Positions 1 to 7,636 of a DNA stretch of 64,000 bases are shown here, one piece after another. The position numbers and the translations under genes are program-made. The number at the start of each line of letters is the position of its first letter. The first letter of the stretch is position 1. The notes under the pieces were generated by a model. It was not told the DNA's origin. It made no database searches and was given only the letters and a program-made list of their open reading frames with translations. Source of the DNA: Pyrobaculum ferrireducens (GTDB lineage: Archaea; Thermoproteota; Thermoprotei; Thermoproteales; Thermoproteaceae); NCBI RefSeq assembly GCF_000234805.1, contig NC_016645.1:906391-970390 (forward strand), read 5' to 3'.

Positions 1-1
1 C

Positions 2-730
2 TTTCTAAAAGTGTGGTTTATGCCTAGGCTAGACTACTCAAGGCCGGAGGCTGTGGAGTATGCGCGTAGGGTAGTGGAGTTCTGGGCTCCCCATGTCGAC
101 GGTTTTAGGCTTGACGTGGCGCATGGGGTGCCTCCTGGCGTCTGGGAGGAGGTGCTGTCCCCCGCGGAGGGCCGCTACGTGCTGGGGGAGCACGTGGGCA
201 ACCCCGCCCCTTTCTACAAGGCGGTTAGGGGCTTCACGGCGTACGTCCTCTACAACGGGCTTATCAACAGCCTTACAAAAGGCGCCGAGGAGGTGGCCGA
301 CGCGGTGAATAGATACTTGGCCTTGACGCCGCCCTCAGCCCTGCCCTACATGAATACGTTTCTTGAAAACCACGACGTGGACAGGGCGGCAACGCGCCTC
401 GGCGGTCATGCACAGCTCTCCATGGGATACGCCCTGCTCTTCTCCCTCCCGGGAGTGCCCTCGATCTACTCCGGCGGCGAATGCGGCGAAGGCGGCCTAG
501 CGGCTGACCACACCAATAGGCGGCCCCACACGCCCTGTCCAGACTCGCAACTTGCGAAGCTATTGGAGACGCTGTACAGATTAAGATCCCGGGGGCTGGG
601 GAGGGGGCCCCACTGGGCCTCGGCGAAGAGGGGGAGGATAGAGCTTAAGAGCCTTCAGTCAGGCGTAGAGGTTGGGAGTGGCGGGCTTGTGTTTGGTGAT
701 ACCTGGGGAGTGCGGGAGGTTAGGTTTTAA
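2..730 (+). CDS. GH13 alpha-amylase-family glycosidase, C-terminal part (cut by window edge)
   Basis: The frame is open from the left edge, so the N-terminal barrel strands lie outside the window. Three GH13 signature regions are visible: DGFRLDVAH (region II, Asp nucleophile) near 98-124, a Glu in LGEHVG (region III, general acid) near 190-210, and FLENHDVDR (region IV, transition-state Asp) near 359-385. PGVPSIYSGGE after region IV is typical of maltogenic amylase/neopullulanase-like enzymes that cleave alpha-glucans or maltodextrins. The C-terminal domain after the barrel is short. Substrate specificity cannot be judged without the N-terminus. No gene follows closely in the same operon: the next gene has its own TATA box. 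Confidence 0.85.
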   Translation, partial: FLKVWFMPRLDYSRPEAVEYARRVVEFWAPHVDGFRLDVAHGVPPGVWEEVLSPAEGRYVLGEHVGNPAPFYKAVRGFTAYVLYNGLINSLTKGAEEVADAVNRYLALTPPSALPYMNTFLENHDVDRAATRLGGHAQLSMGYALLFSLPGVPSIYSGGECGEGGLAADHTNRRPHTPCPDSQLAKLLETLYRLRSRGLGRGPHWASAKRGRIELKSLQSGVEVGSGGLVFGDTWGVREVRF

Positions 731-751
731 AAAGGTGGCGTTTATCTTGCA

Positions 752-1900
752 ATGTTGCTAGATTTTAGGGGGGTCACCGCCATATATGGAAGGCCTGGCG
801 TGGGGAAGACAAGCCTCGCCATGAGGATGGCCCACGAGAGGGTGGCGAGGGGCGAAAAGGTGCTCTGGGTCTCGCTCTACGAGGATAGGGACGTCTTTAT
901 GAAAAACGCCGCCTCCCTCGGCTATGACCTGCCAAGAGTTGATTTCTGGGATATGATTTTCGTGAAGACCGACGTCATACTCAACCAGATAGTCTCTACC
1001 GTCTCGCAGAGCGACTACAGCCTCGTGGTGGTGGACTCCATCTCGTCTCTCGTGGAGGGGCCCCAGTCCCGGGAGTACTTAATAAACGCGGTGTACAGAG
1101 TCTTTAGACCCGCCAAGATCGACTTCGTGGGAATCGCCGAGGAGGAGTCCGTAACGCCTCTGGACTACATCGCCGACAACTTGCTGAGGCTCGAGCTGCG
1201 GATTGGCAGAAACGTCACGGAAAGACTTATGTACGTTGTCAAGTCCAGGGGGAGGAGGGCGGGCTACACAGTGGAGTTCGACATCCTGGAGGGTCAGGGC
1301 GTTGTATTCCTCGACGATCTCCCCCGCCCCGCCCCCCGGGCCGCGTGGGAGGCGGCAACCGAGGCGCTGCCACAGCCCATGGGGCCTGTGAGGGGGGGCC
1401 GCATATACCTATTCGTGGGATGTGACTTCACCCCACTTCTGGCCAGGGTCGCGGCCGACCTATCCCGCGAGGGGCGCAAGGTATTGTACCGCGTCTTTGG
1501 CCGAGGCGCCTTTTCAGTGGAGAGGCTGATCGAGAAGTACGGCGGGAAGGCGGTGGTGCAGAGGGTGGAACCGAGGCCCCAGAGCCACTTCACCCACATG
1601 AAAAACCTATACGACTCTCTTACCGAGACAGACGCCGATGTTGTAGTGTCCGACGGCGTAGATATGGAGTTCTTTATTTACGGCCGAAAGGCCTTCGAGC
1701 TAAACAAGACTGAGTTCGACGAGCTGAGGCGGCTTGGGATAGCGACATTGGTAAATGCTTGTAGAGACAGGGGCCTTAGAGTAGTGGCCGACGTCACTGC
1801 GCAACTTCACGACGGAGAGGTTCTCCTCACATCGCCGGAGGGTGGCACTAGGTGCCGCTACGAGGTCCAGCCGCTCCCAAGGCTGGCTTGTAATGTCTGA
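752..1900 (+). CDS. KaiC/RecA-superfamily ATPase
   Basis: A 382-aa protein with a Walker A motif GRPGVGKT at residues 13-20 and a Walker B strand ending in VVVDSISSL near residues 90-100, the layout of archaeal KaiC-like/RadA-like single-domain ATPases. The second half (from about residue 215) has no motif I recognise. The ATG at 752 is supported by a TTTTAAAA box at 725-733, the normal leaderless distance. The stop overlaps the start of pyrC by 8 nt, so the two are probably co-transcribed. The cellular role of such proteins is unknown; signalling or DNA-related work has been proposed for the family. Confidence 0.75.
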   Translation: MLLDFRGVTAIYGRPGVGKTSLAMRMAHERVARGEKVLWVSLYEDRDVFMKNAASLGYDLPRVDFWDMIFVKTDVILNQIVSTVSQSDYSLVVVDSISSLVEGPQSREYLINAVYRVFRPAKIDFVGIAEEESVTPLDYIADNLLRLELRIGRNVTERLMYVVKSRGRRAGYTVEFDILEGQGVVFLDDLPRPAPRAAWEAATEALPQPMGPVRGGRIYLFVGCDFTPLLARVAADLSREGRKVLYRVFGRGAFSVERLIEKYGGKAVVQRVEPRPQSHFTHMKNLYDSLTETDADVVVSDGVDMEFFIYGRKAFELNKTEFDELRRLGIATLVNACRDRGLRVVADVTAQLHDGEVLLTSPEGGTRCRYEVQPLPRLACNV

Positions 1901-3056
1901 ATGCATATGGATTGAGGGTCGGGCATACATCGCCGGGGGCTTCCGCCGGGTGAGACTCGGGAGGCGGGGATGCAGGCCTCTCCAGCTCTCAAACAGCTAC
2001 CTAATCCTGCCAGGCTTCGTCGACATCCATGTGCACTTCAGAGACTGGGGGCTTGCGTACAAGGAGACGCTGATGGGTGGCGCCAGGTCGGCGCTGGCGG
2101 GCGGCGTAGTGGCGGTGGGTGACATGCCCAACACCAAGCCCCACATTAGAACAGCTGAGCTGTACAGAAGACGAATGGAGGAGGGGTCGAGGCTCCCCAT
2201 CATCTACCGGCTACACATGGGCGTCCCCGAGGACGTGGGGGAGCTCCATGCCGCGAAGCCGCGCTCAGTCAAGATCTACCCAGAAGACGTTGAGAGATAC
2301 GGATGGGGCCACGTAGAGGCGGTGGGCAGGGCATGCGCGGAGCTGGGGTGCCTCCTCGTCTTCCACTGCGAAGATCCGGCTTATTTCAGAGGCGGCGACA
2401 GGCCGCCGGAGGCGGAGCTGGCTTGTGTAGAGAGGGCTTGGGCCGTCGCGCGGAGGACTGGGACGAGGATACATCTCACCCACGTGACCCTCCCCCAGAC
2501 GGCCGAGCTCTCGCGGGGGTGGGCCACAGTAGACGTCACACCGCATCACCTGTTGCTCGACAGGGAAAACTGCAGACACCGTGGTCTCTGCCACGTAAAC
2601 CCCCGGCTGAGGACGCCGGAGCTCCGCAGAGGCCTTTTGGCCGCCCTCGCCGCTGGGATGATCGACGTATACGCCACGGACCACGCCCCCCATACACTGG
2701 AGGAGAAGAACTCCGGCGACCCCCCGCCTGGGATATGTAGCCTAGACGTGGCTCTCAGCCTGTTGCTGAGCTTGTGGAGGGCGGGGGTCGTCGACTTGGG
2801 CGACGTGGTTAGGCTCTACTCCTGCAGACCCTCGCGCCTATTGGGCGTAGACGTGGGCATAGAGCGGGGCCTCTTCACCGTGGTTAAGCTGGAGGAGTTC
2901 GTAGTGAGAGGCGGCGAATTTGCGGGTAGCTGTCTACACACGCCTTTCGAGGGGTTTAGAGCTTTTGGACGCGTCGTGGCCACCGCCGTGGGCGGGAGGG
3001 TTTACTTCTCCAACGGCGAGGTCTACGACATATCTCCCCATGTCGATAGAGCTTAG
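1893..3056 (+). CDS. pyrC: Dihydroorotase (pyrimidine biosynthesis)
   Basis: Amidohydrolase-superfamily enzyme that cyclises N-carbamoyl-aspartate to dihydroorotate. Metal ligands are visible in HVHFRD (His46, His48), in the HLTHVTLPQ segment, and in YATDHAPHT, which carries the catalytic Asp. Length is 387 aa, normal for the class I type. The frame is open further upstream, but the ATG at 1893 starts the recognisable protein (MSECIW) and overlaps the previous stop by 8 nt. The 3' end overlaps the next gene, an ABC ATPase, by 17 nt. No other pyrimidine gene is in the window. Confidence 0.9.
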   Translation: MSECIWIEGRAYIAGGFRRVRLGRRGCRPLQLSNSYLILPGFVDIHVHFRDWGLAYKETLMGGARSALAGGVVAVGDMPNTKPHIRTAELYRRRMEEGSRLPIIYRLHMGVPEDVGELHAAKPRSVKIYPEDVERYGWGHVEAVGRACAELGCLLVFHCEDPAYFRGGDRPPEAELACVERAWAVARRTGTRIHLTHVTLPQTAELSRGWATVDVTPHHLLLDRENCRHRGLCHVNPRLRTPELRRGLLAALAAGMIDVYATDHAPHTLEEKNSGDPPPGICSLDVALSLLLSLWRAGVVDLGDVVRLYSCRPSRLLGVDVGIERGLFTVVKLEEFVVRGGEFAGSCLHTPFEGFRAFGRVVATAVGGRVYFSNGEVYDISPHVDRA

Positions 3057-3960
3057 GGGGGTTTTGAAAAACTTTGGCGACTTCGCCCTGGGCCCCATAG
3101 ATCTTGCGGTTGCCAGTGGGGAGAGGGTAGCGGTAGTGGGGCCCTCCGGCTCTGGCAAGTCGACCCTTCTCAGGATAGTGGCTGGCTTGACGGCTCCCGA
3201 CGGGGGGAGGGTCTACATAGATGGCGTGGACGTTACGGATGTGGAGCCGTGGAGGCGCGGGGTGGGGATGGTGTTTCAAAGCCCCGCCCTCTTCCCCTCC
3301 ATGACTGTGCTTGAAAACGTGGCTGAGCCCCTCTTGTCGCGTGGGGTGGGTAGGGGGGAGGCCTTCTCTAGGGCTAGGGAGGTTCTGGAGAGGCTGGGAC
3401 TTGCGAGACTCGCCCATAGATACCCAGCCCAGCTCAGCAGGGGCCAGCAACAGAGGGTGTCTATTGCGAGGGCGCTCGCGGCTGAGCCGCGGGTTCTGCT
3501 GTTCGACGAGCCTCTCACGGCTCTGGACATACCGCTGAGAGGGGAGGTTCTGCCCTACATCTACGAGGCGTCGAGGGGGCGCACTGTTCTGTACGTAACG
3601 CACGACTTCGAGGAGGCTACGTACATCGCGGAGAGAGTGGTCGTGCTTATGGAGGGGAGGGTGGCGGCCGACGGCGGCGCGGTGGAGCTTTTCGAAAATC
3701 CGCCGAATCCCAGAGTCGCCGAGTTCCTCGGCTACAGCAACAAACTGCCTAGTGGTTGCGGGGTCTTGTACTTCAGGCCGTGGGACGTGAAGCCCGGCGC
3801 CACTCACAGAGGCGTCGTCTTGGCCGTCTGGTACAGGGCTGGGCGGCATGAGGTGTTGGTAGACGTCGGGGGGAGCCGCGTGAGATTGATATGGCCCGGG
3901 AAGCCGCCCCTCGACGTTGTGGAGTTCGACGTGGTGAAGAGCCGCTGTTTCCCTGGCTAA
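3040..3960 (+). CDS. ABC importer ATP-binding protein (thiamine/iron/spermidine type)
   Basis: A 306-aa ATPase with Walker A GPSGSGKST at residues 34-42, Q-loop GMVFQSPALFP, a signature in the LSRGQQQRV form, Walker B VLLFDEPLTALD and an H-loop YVTHDFEE. After the nucleotide-binding domain there is a small beta-rich C-terminal (TOBE-like) segment, as in PotA/FbpC/ThiQ-like proteins. The upstream open frame is ignored because homology starts at the ATG at 3040. Its stop overlaps the stop of the convergent permease gene by 4 bp. With the permease and binding protein on the other strand it probably forms one importer. Confidence 0.85.
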   Translation: MSIELRGVLKNFGDFALGPIDLAVASGERVAVVGPSGSGKSTLLRIVAGLTAPDGGRVYIDGVDVTDVEPWRRGVGMVFQSPALFPSMTVLENVAEPLLSRGVGRGEAFSRAREVLERLGLARLAHRYPAQLSRGQQQRVSIARALAAEPRVLLFDEPLTALDIPLRGEVLPYIYEASRGRTVLYVTHDFEEATYIAERVVVLMEGRVAADGGAVELFENPPNPRVAEFLGYSNKLPSGCGVLYFRPWDVKPGATHRGVVLAVWYRAGRHEVLVDVGGSRVRLIWPGKPPLDVVEFDVVKSRCFPG

Positions 3961-5372
3961 ATGGTAAAGGGCCTCGTCTTCACCAGTCTAGAAGCCGCTA
4001 GGGTGGCCAGTACTATGGTGGCTAGTAGCGCCGAGTAGAAATGCCCTGTCTCTATGAGGTCGGGTGCCCTAGATGTGAGGAGCCGCACGGCGGCGGCGGA
4101 CAGGGTCTCGGACCCCCCGGTTGTGAGAATAAGGGCAAGAGTTGTCTCGGATAGAGAAGAGGCGAGGGACATGAGCCACGTCTGCAGTACGGTAGGCCCC
4201 AGCATCTCCGTAGCGATTCTAGTCACGCATTTAAACGGCCCGAGGTAGAGGACACAAGCCTCTCTTACGTCCTGCCGTATCTTCTCCCAAGCGGGTTTAA
4301 TGAGAGAGTATGCTAGGGGCGTGATAACTAGCGTGTGCGCCGCGGCTAGTATAAGCGCCGTGCCGTACAGCGGCTGTGCTAGGTGGAAGAACCCCAGAGC
4401 AAAGAGACTCTTCGAGAGAGAGATAGCAACTATATATATAGCCACGGGGTGCCTCTTCCCCGCCGACTCCGCGATCAGGAAGGAGATCGCCGCCATAAGC
4501 GACGAGGTTGCAGAAAGGACCGCCACCAATACGCTTGTGGTCAAAGGCTGGGCGAGCTCCCCCAGCCCCCTCGGCTGTGCAAGGGGCTGGAAGAGGTAGA
4601 AGCTCAAGATGACGTAGTACGCCAACACGGCGGTCGACGCCGCAAGCGCCGCTGCGCCCACCCTCGGGGGCCTGGGGGCCTGTTCTGCAGAGGGCGGGGC
4701 AGGTAGCTTAAAGAATAGAATTGCCAAAGCCAGCGAAACGGCTAGGGTGAGAAGTATTGTTGTGGAGACTAGGTTCGACGACGCGAAGGATGTGGCGTAG
4801 ATGTAGACCAGGAGCTCCAGTGTGGGGTAGCGGCCTCCGAGGAGGAGCGGCGTGGTAAAACTCAGAAAGCTAAATACAAAGACGGTGTAGAAGGAGTAGA
4901 GAACTGCGGGCCTTAGCTCATACATGAAAATCCTCAGCCTGGCGGCGGCCCTCCTTGCGTATATGTCTACGGCGTCGAGGAGATCCGCCGGTATAGACCG
5001 CGCGTTTGCCTCCAGCAACAAGGCGGCGTAGGGGGCGTAGTAAACCCCATGCGCCAGCACCACGCCCCAGGGGCTGTACATAACGTCTCCGTGAAGCCTA
5101 ATCAAGGCGTCTACGGTGGAGAGGGCCGGGGCGAAGAAAGGTATCAGCGCCACGGCCCTCGCCCAGGGCAGGCGTAGGTAGGCGGGTAGCAGGGCAAAGC
5201 CCCCCGCCAGCGACAGCGCCGCCGAGAGAAGCGCCTGCGCCACCGTAAATCCGAATACCCGCAACGTGTAGCTGTCCACGGCGAGGGCAACGCCGTAGTT
5301 GGCGAGTAGAAGGGCGTAGGGCGTCGTGTAGGCAATTAGGAAAAAAAGAGGCGGGAGTAGATACGGCCTCAC
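3957..5372 (-). CDS. ABC transporter permease, fused two-domain (ThiP/FbpB type)
   Basis: Integral membrane protein of about 471 aa with roughly twelve hydrophobic segments, the size of the duplicated ThiP/FbpB permeases in which two BPD_transp_1 halves are fused. The frame opens at 5408, but a GTG at 5372 overlaps the TGA of the binding-protein gene as GTGA. That is the usual coupling in this genome, so I prefer it. It would form the channel for the solute delivered by the product of 5369-6385. The ligand is either thiamine or ferric iron; sequence alone does not decide. Confidence 0.8.
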   Translation of the reverse strand: MRPYLLPPLFFLIAYTTPYALLLANYGVALAVDSYTLRVFGFTVAQALLSAALSLAGGFALLPAYLRLPWARAVALIPFFAPALSTVDALIRLHGDVMYSPWGVVLAHGVYYAPYAALLLEANARSIPADLLDAVDIYARRAAARLRIFMYELRPAVLYSFYTVFVFSFLSFTTPLLLGGRYPTLELLVYIYATSFASSNLVSTTILLTLAVSLALAILFFKLPAPPSAEQAPRPPRVGAAALAASTAVLAYYVILSFYLFQPLAQPRGLGELAQPLTTSVLVAVLSATSSLMAAISFLIAESAGKRHPVAIYIVAISLSKSLFALGFFHLAQPLYGTALILAAAHTLVITPLAYSLIKPAWEKIRQDVREACVLYLGPFKCVTRIATEMLGPTVLQTWLMSLASSLSETTLALILTTGGSETLSAAAVRLLTSRAPDLIETGHFYSALLATIVLATLAASRLVKTRPFTI

Positions 5373-6385
5373 CCAGTGGCGATTTCTCTCTGCCACCTCA
5401 GCCTCCACTCGTCGGCTTTTGAGCCGAGGGCTGGGTTGTACACCACGACCGACTTGGGTTGCGGTAGGCCGATGTTGTTCTTAACTACGGCGTCGGGCCT
5501 GACGGGCAACATGTAGTTATAGGGATCAACCAAGTCCTGCCCCTCTTTACTCAAGGCAAATTTCACAAACTCCACGGCGAGCTCTCTATTCCTCGCGTTT
5601 TTAAGCACAGCCACCCCCTCTCTGTACAAAAAGGCGCTGTACGTCGAGGCCTTCATATGGGGCGTCCCGGGGTCAATGACGTGGCTGAACCACGACAGAG
5701 CCACCAATACGTCGCCCCTCTTCAACGCGTTTCTAAGCGGTGTAAAGCCGCTTGGGTACCCCACCTTAGCTATCTGGCCCGCCAGCTTTTTCAAGTAGGC
5801 CCAGCCCTCATCCTCGCCCTTTACAGACATCACCCACGACAAGACTGCGAGGCCTGTGCCGGACTGCACCGGGTTTGGGTACGTCACGAGGCCTCTGTAC
5901 TCGGGCTTCAGCAAGTCGTCGAGAGTCTCCGGCGGCTTTATCCCCAGCCTCTCCAGCGCCGTGGCGTTGTACACAATCCCTATGTAGGACTTGTCAAGCG
6001 GGTAGACGCAGTGGTGGGGGTCCCAAAACTCCTCCCGGGGCACCCCCTCCACCTTGAGGTCTGGGCAGTACAACACCCCCTTGTCCACCAGCACGGTGTA
6101 GTAGAACTCGGGAACGCCGATCGCCACGTCCCAAGGCGGGTTGTCCCTATTCCTCACCAACTCGTTCACCATCTCCACGGCCCCGCCCAGCGGCACAAAA
6201 GTGGCGTTTACCCCGTACTTCTCGCTAAACTTCTTCGCCAGCGCAACCCCCAGATCTCGGATGCCAGCCGGCCCCACGATGACCAGCTTCTTCGCCGTGG
6301 TCTGCTGAAAGGCGGTGAAGGCCAGGTAGACAGCCACGACGGCGGCGACGACGGCCAAAACCGCCAATATGGCTCTTATAGACAT
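5369..6385 (-). CDS. ABC transporter substrate-binding protein (ThiB/FbpA-like)
   Basis: A 338-aa periplasmic-binding-protein-like protein anchored by an N-terminal hydrophobic helix (about residues 5-28). It has the extracellular type II binding fold: KLVIVGPAGI, then DVAIGVPEFYY, DKSYIGIVYN, and YPNPVQSGTGLAVLSW, the position where thiamine binders have YPDPRTSSPG-like text. No lipobox Cys is present. The ATG at 6385 has a TTTTTTAAAATC box at 6404-6415, giving a leaderless start. It heads an operon with the permease. A thiamine, thiamine-derivative or iron ligand is inferred from family resemblance only. Confidence 0.8.
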   Translation of the reverse strand: MSIRAILAVLAVVAAVVAVYLAFTAFQQTTAKKLVIVGPAGIRDLGVALAKKFSEKYGVNATFVPLGGAVEMVNELVRNRDNPPWDVAIGVPEFYYTVLVDKGVLYCPDLKVEGVPREEFWDPHHCVYPLDKSYIGIVYNATALERLGIKPPETLDDLLKPEYRGLVTYPNPVQSGTGLAVLSWVMSVKGEDEGWAYLKKLAGQIAKVGYPSGFTPLRNALKRGDVLVALSWFSHVIDPGTPHMKASTYSAFLYREGVAVLKNARNRELAVEFVKFALSKEGQDLVDPYNYMLPVRPDAVVKNNIGLPQPKSVVVYNPALGSKADEWRLRWQREIATG

Positions 6386-6898
6386 GCCACTGTAGACTTA
6401 TAGATTTTAAAAAATTACCTCTAAGCAGATTAATGCATATGATGAAACGGCCGTGACTTGAAAAGTGAAGAGGTGTTTCTAAACTGATTAGAAGACTTTT
6501 TTCAGTCATTTCCCGGTGCGCGGGAACTGCGCCGCTACATATCTTTATATATGGGGGTGTTTTCTGGAAGTTTTGGCGGGGTCTATGGATGTGTTGGTTT
6601 TAAAACAGTACCCTCAATTTACAGATATTATCGATATATAGACTAGTTTGTTGGAACTTCTATCTATATATTTTTTCTTTTTGACTGATTTAAAGTGGGT
6701 TGTTTGATGGTTTTTGTTTTTGTATAGGGGGTCTGGTATCTTCGCCGAGGAAGGGTTTAAATGGGTTTAAACCGGCGTCTGCGGGGTGGTTGTTCTTAGA
6801 CCTGGGCTCCCGCCCTTCGCCTTGCTCCACTACAGAGACTTCGACGTGGTGTGTTCGGAGCTGGGCGGGGTTTGTGAGCACCTAGATAGATAACTCTA
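6386..6898. other. Intergenic region holding one C/D box sRNA and remnants
   Basis: AT-rich stretch of about 510 nt between the ABC operon and a decayed PaREP2b-like gene. It contains the sRNA at 6439-6487 and a shared TATA box near 6404-6416. The part at 6770-6893 has a frame reading ALLHYRDFDVVCSELGG and ending at a TAA at 6891. It resembles coding DNA and may be a displaced N-terminal remnant of the downstream family protein. Nothing else convincing is seen at 6490-6770. Confidence 0.5.
6439..6487 (+). ncRNA. C/D box sRNA (2'-O-methylation guide)
   Basis: The four boxes are in order with textbook spacing: C box ATGATGA (6439-6445), 12-nt guide AACGGCCGTGAC, D' box TTGA (6458-6461), 3-nt spacer, C' box GTGAAGA (6465-6471, one mismatch to RTGATGA), 12-nt guide GGTGTTTCTAAA, D box CTGA (6484-6487). 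A TTTTAAAA-type box at 6406-6416 lies about 25 nt upstream and is near-palindromic, so it may serve this RNA and the divergent ABC operon. By the N+5 rule the guides would direct methylation of the C in GUCACGGCCGUU and the G in UUUAGAAACACC. I could not check which rRNA or tRNA carries them. Confidence 0.75.
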
Positions 6899-7594
6899 GT
6901 GAACATCTTTAGAAAGCTGGCGCGAGGCGAATGAGATGCCGAGGCGCGCGGGGAGGCTGGGAGACGCGCCGTGGGTATGCTCCTACACGACGTGCTGGGA
7001 GACGGAACTGTGACGGCGGACAAGGTTGTGCTGTACGTCGGCGGCGGGGAGGAGGATGAAGTGCCGGCTGAGGTCAAGGCCGACCTCTACTATGCACTGC
7101 TGAGGGGATTGGGGTATCAGCCGAAGATGCGCAAAGCCGGAGGCATCGTCCACATAAAGCTGTACGGCGGGGAGGCGAGGAAGTTCGCCCGGGATGCTTT
7201 GCCGTATCTAGTGGGGCTTGAGCGTATGCTTGAGGAGGTGAAGGGCGATGAACAGATTTATTCCAAGGTGGAGAAGATGATCGAGATGGCCAAGGCAGAA
7301 AAAGTGAAGGCACGGGTTGAGGACTTTAAGGAGAGCCGCGAAGTTGCATTAGAAAAGGAGGCGAGTTTCTTCAAAACCAGAGGCGGCGTGATTAAGGGCT
7401 ACGTAAACATACACGCAGGCGCCAAGGGCGGGCCGGAGGCGGACTACATACGCACCGCCGCAGTGCTGAAAGCCCTAGGAGTAGAGAAGTGGGGTAAACA
7501 GAAAAGGCAGATAAGACTCACCGGCGGCGCCCTAGTTGCGTTCATGCGCCTAGAGCCGGTGTGCGCCGCGCTAGGCATATGTCAAAAGGTTTAA
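6899..7594 (+). pseudogene. Degraded PaREP2b-like family protein
   Basis: The long frame (GTG at 6971 to 7594, 207 aa) resembles, from memory, the PaREP2b family repeated in Pyrobaculum genomes: KADLYYALLRGLGYQPKM, then ALPYLVGLERML, and near the end GYVNIHAG and LTGGAL, PVCAALGIC. Reading the same frame upstream gives IFRKLARGE, a TGA at 6932-6934, then DAEARGEAGRRAVG, which looks like a nonsense mutation inside family sequence. The family is normally much longer, so a large middle part also seems deleted. The family call rests on recalled consensus and needs a search. Function of intact members is unknown. Confidence 0.5.
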
Positions 7595-7636
7595 AAACGC
7601 GTACTATATATGCGAACTGCTGGCGCCTCTAATCAA

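Noticed and set aside
2956-3849. 297-codon open frame antisense to the ABC ATPase gene
   Set aside because: Shadow frame opposite a clearly conserved ATPase; composition is typical of antisense translation.
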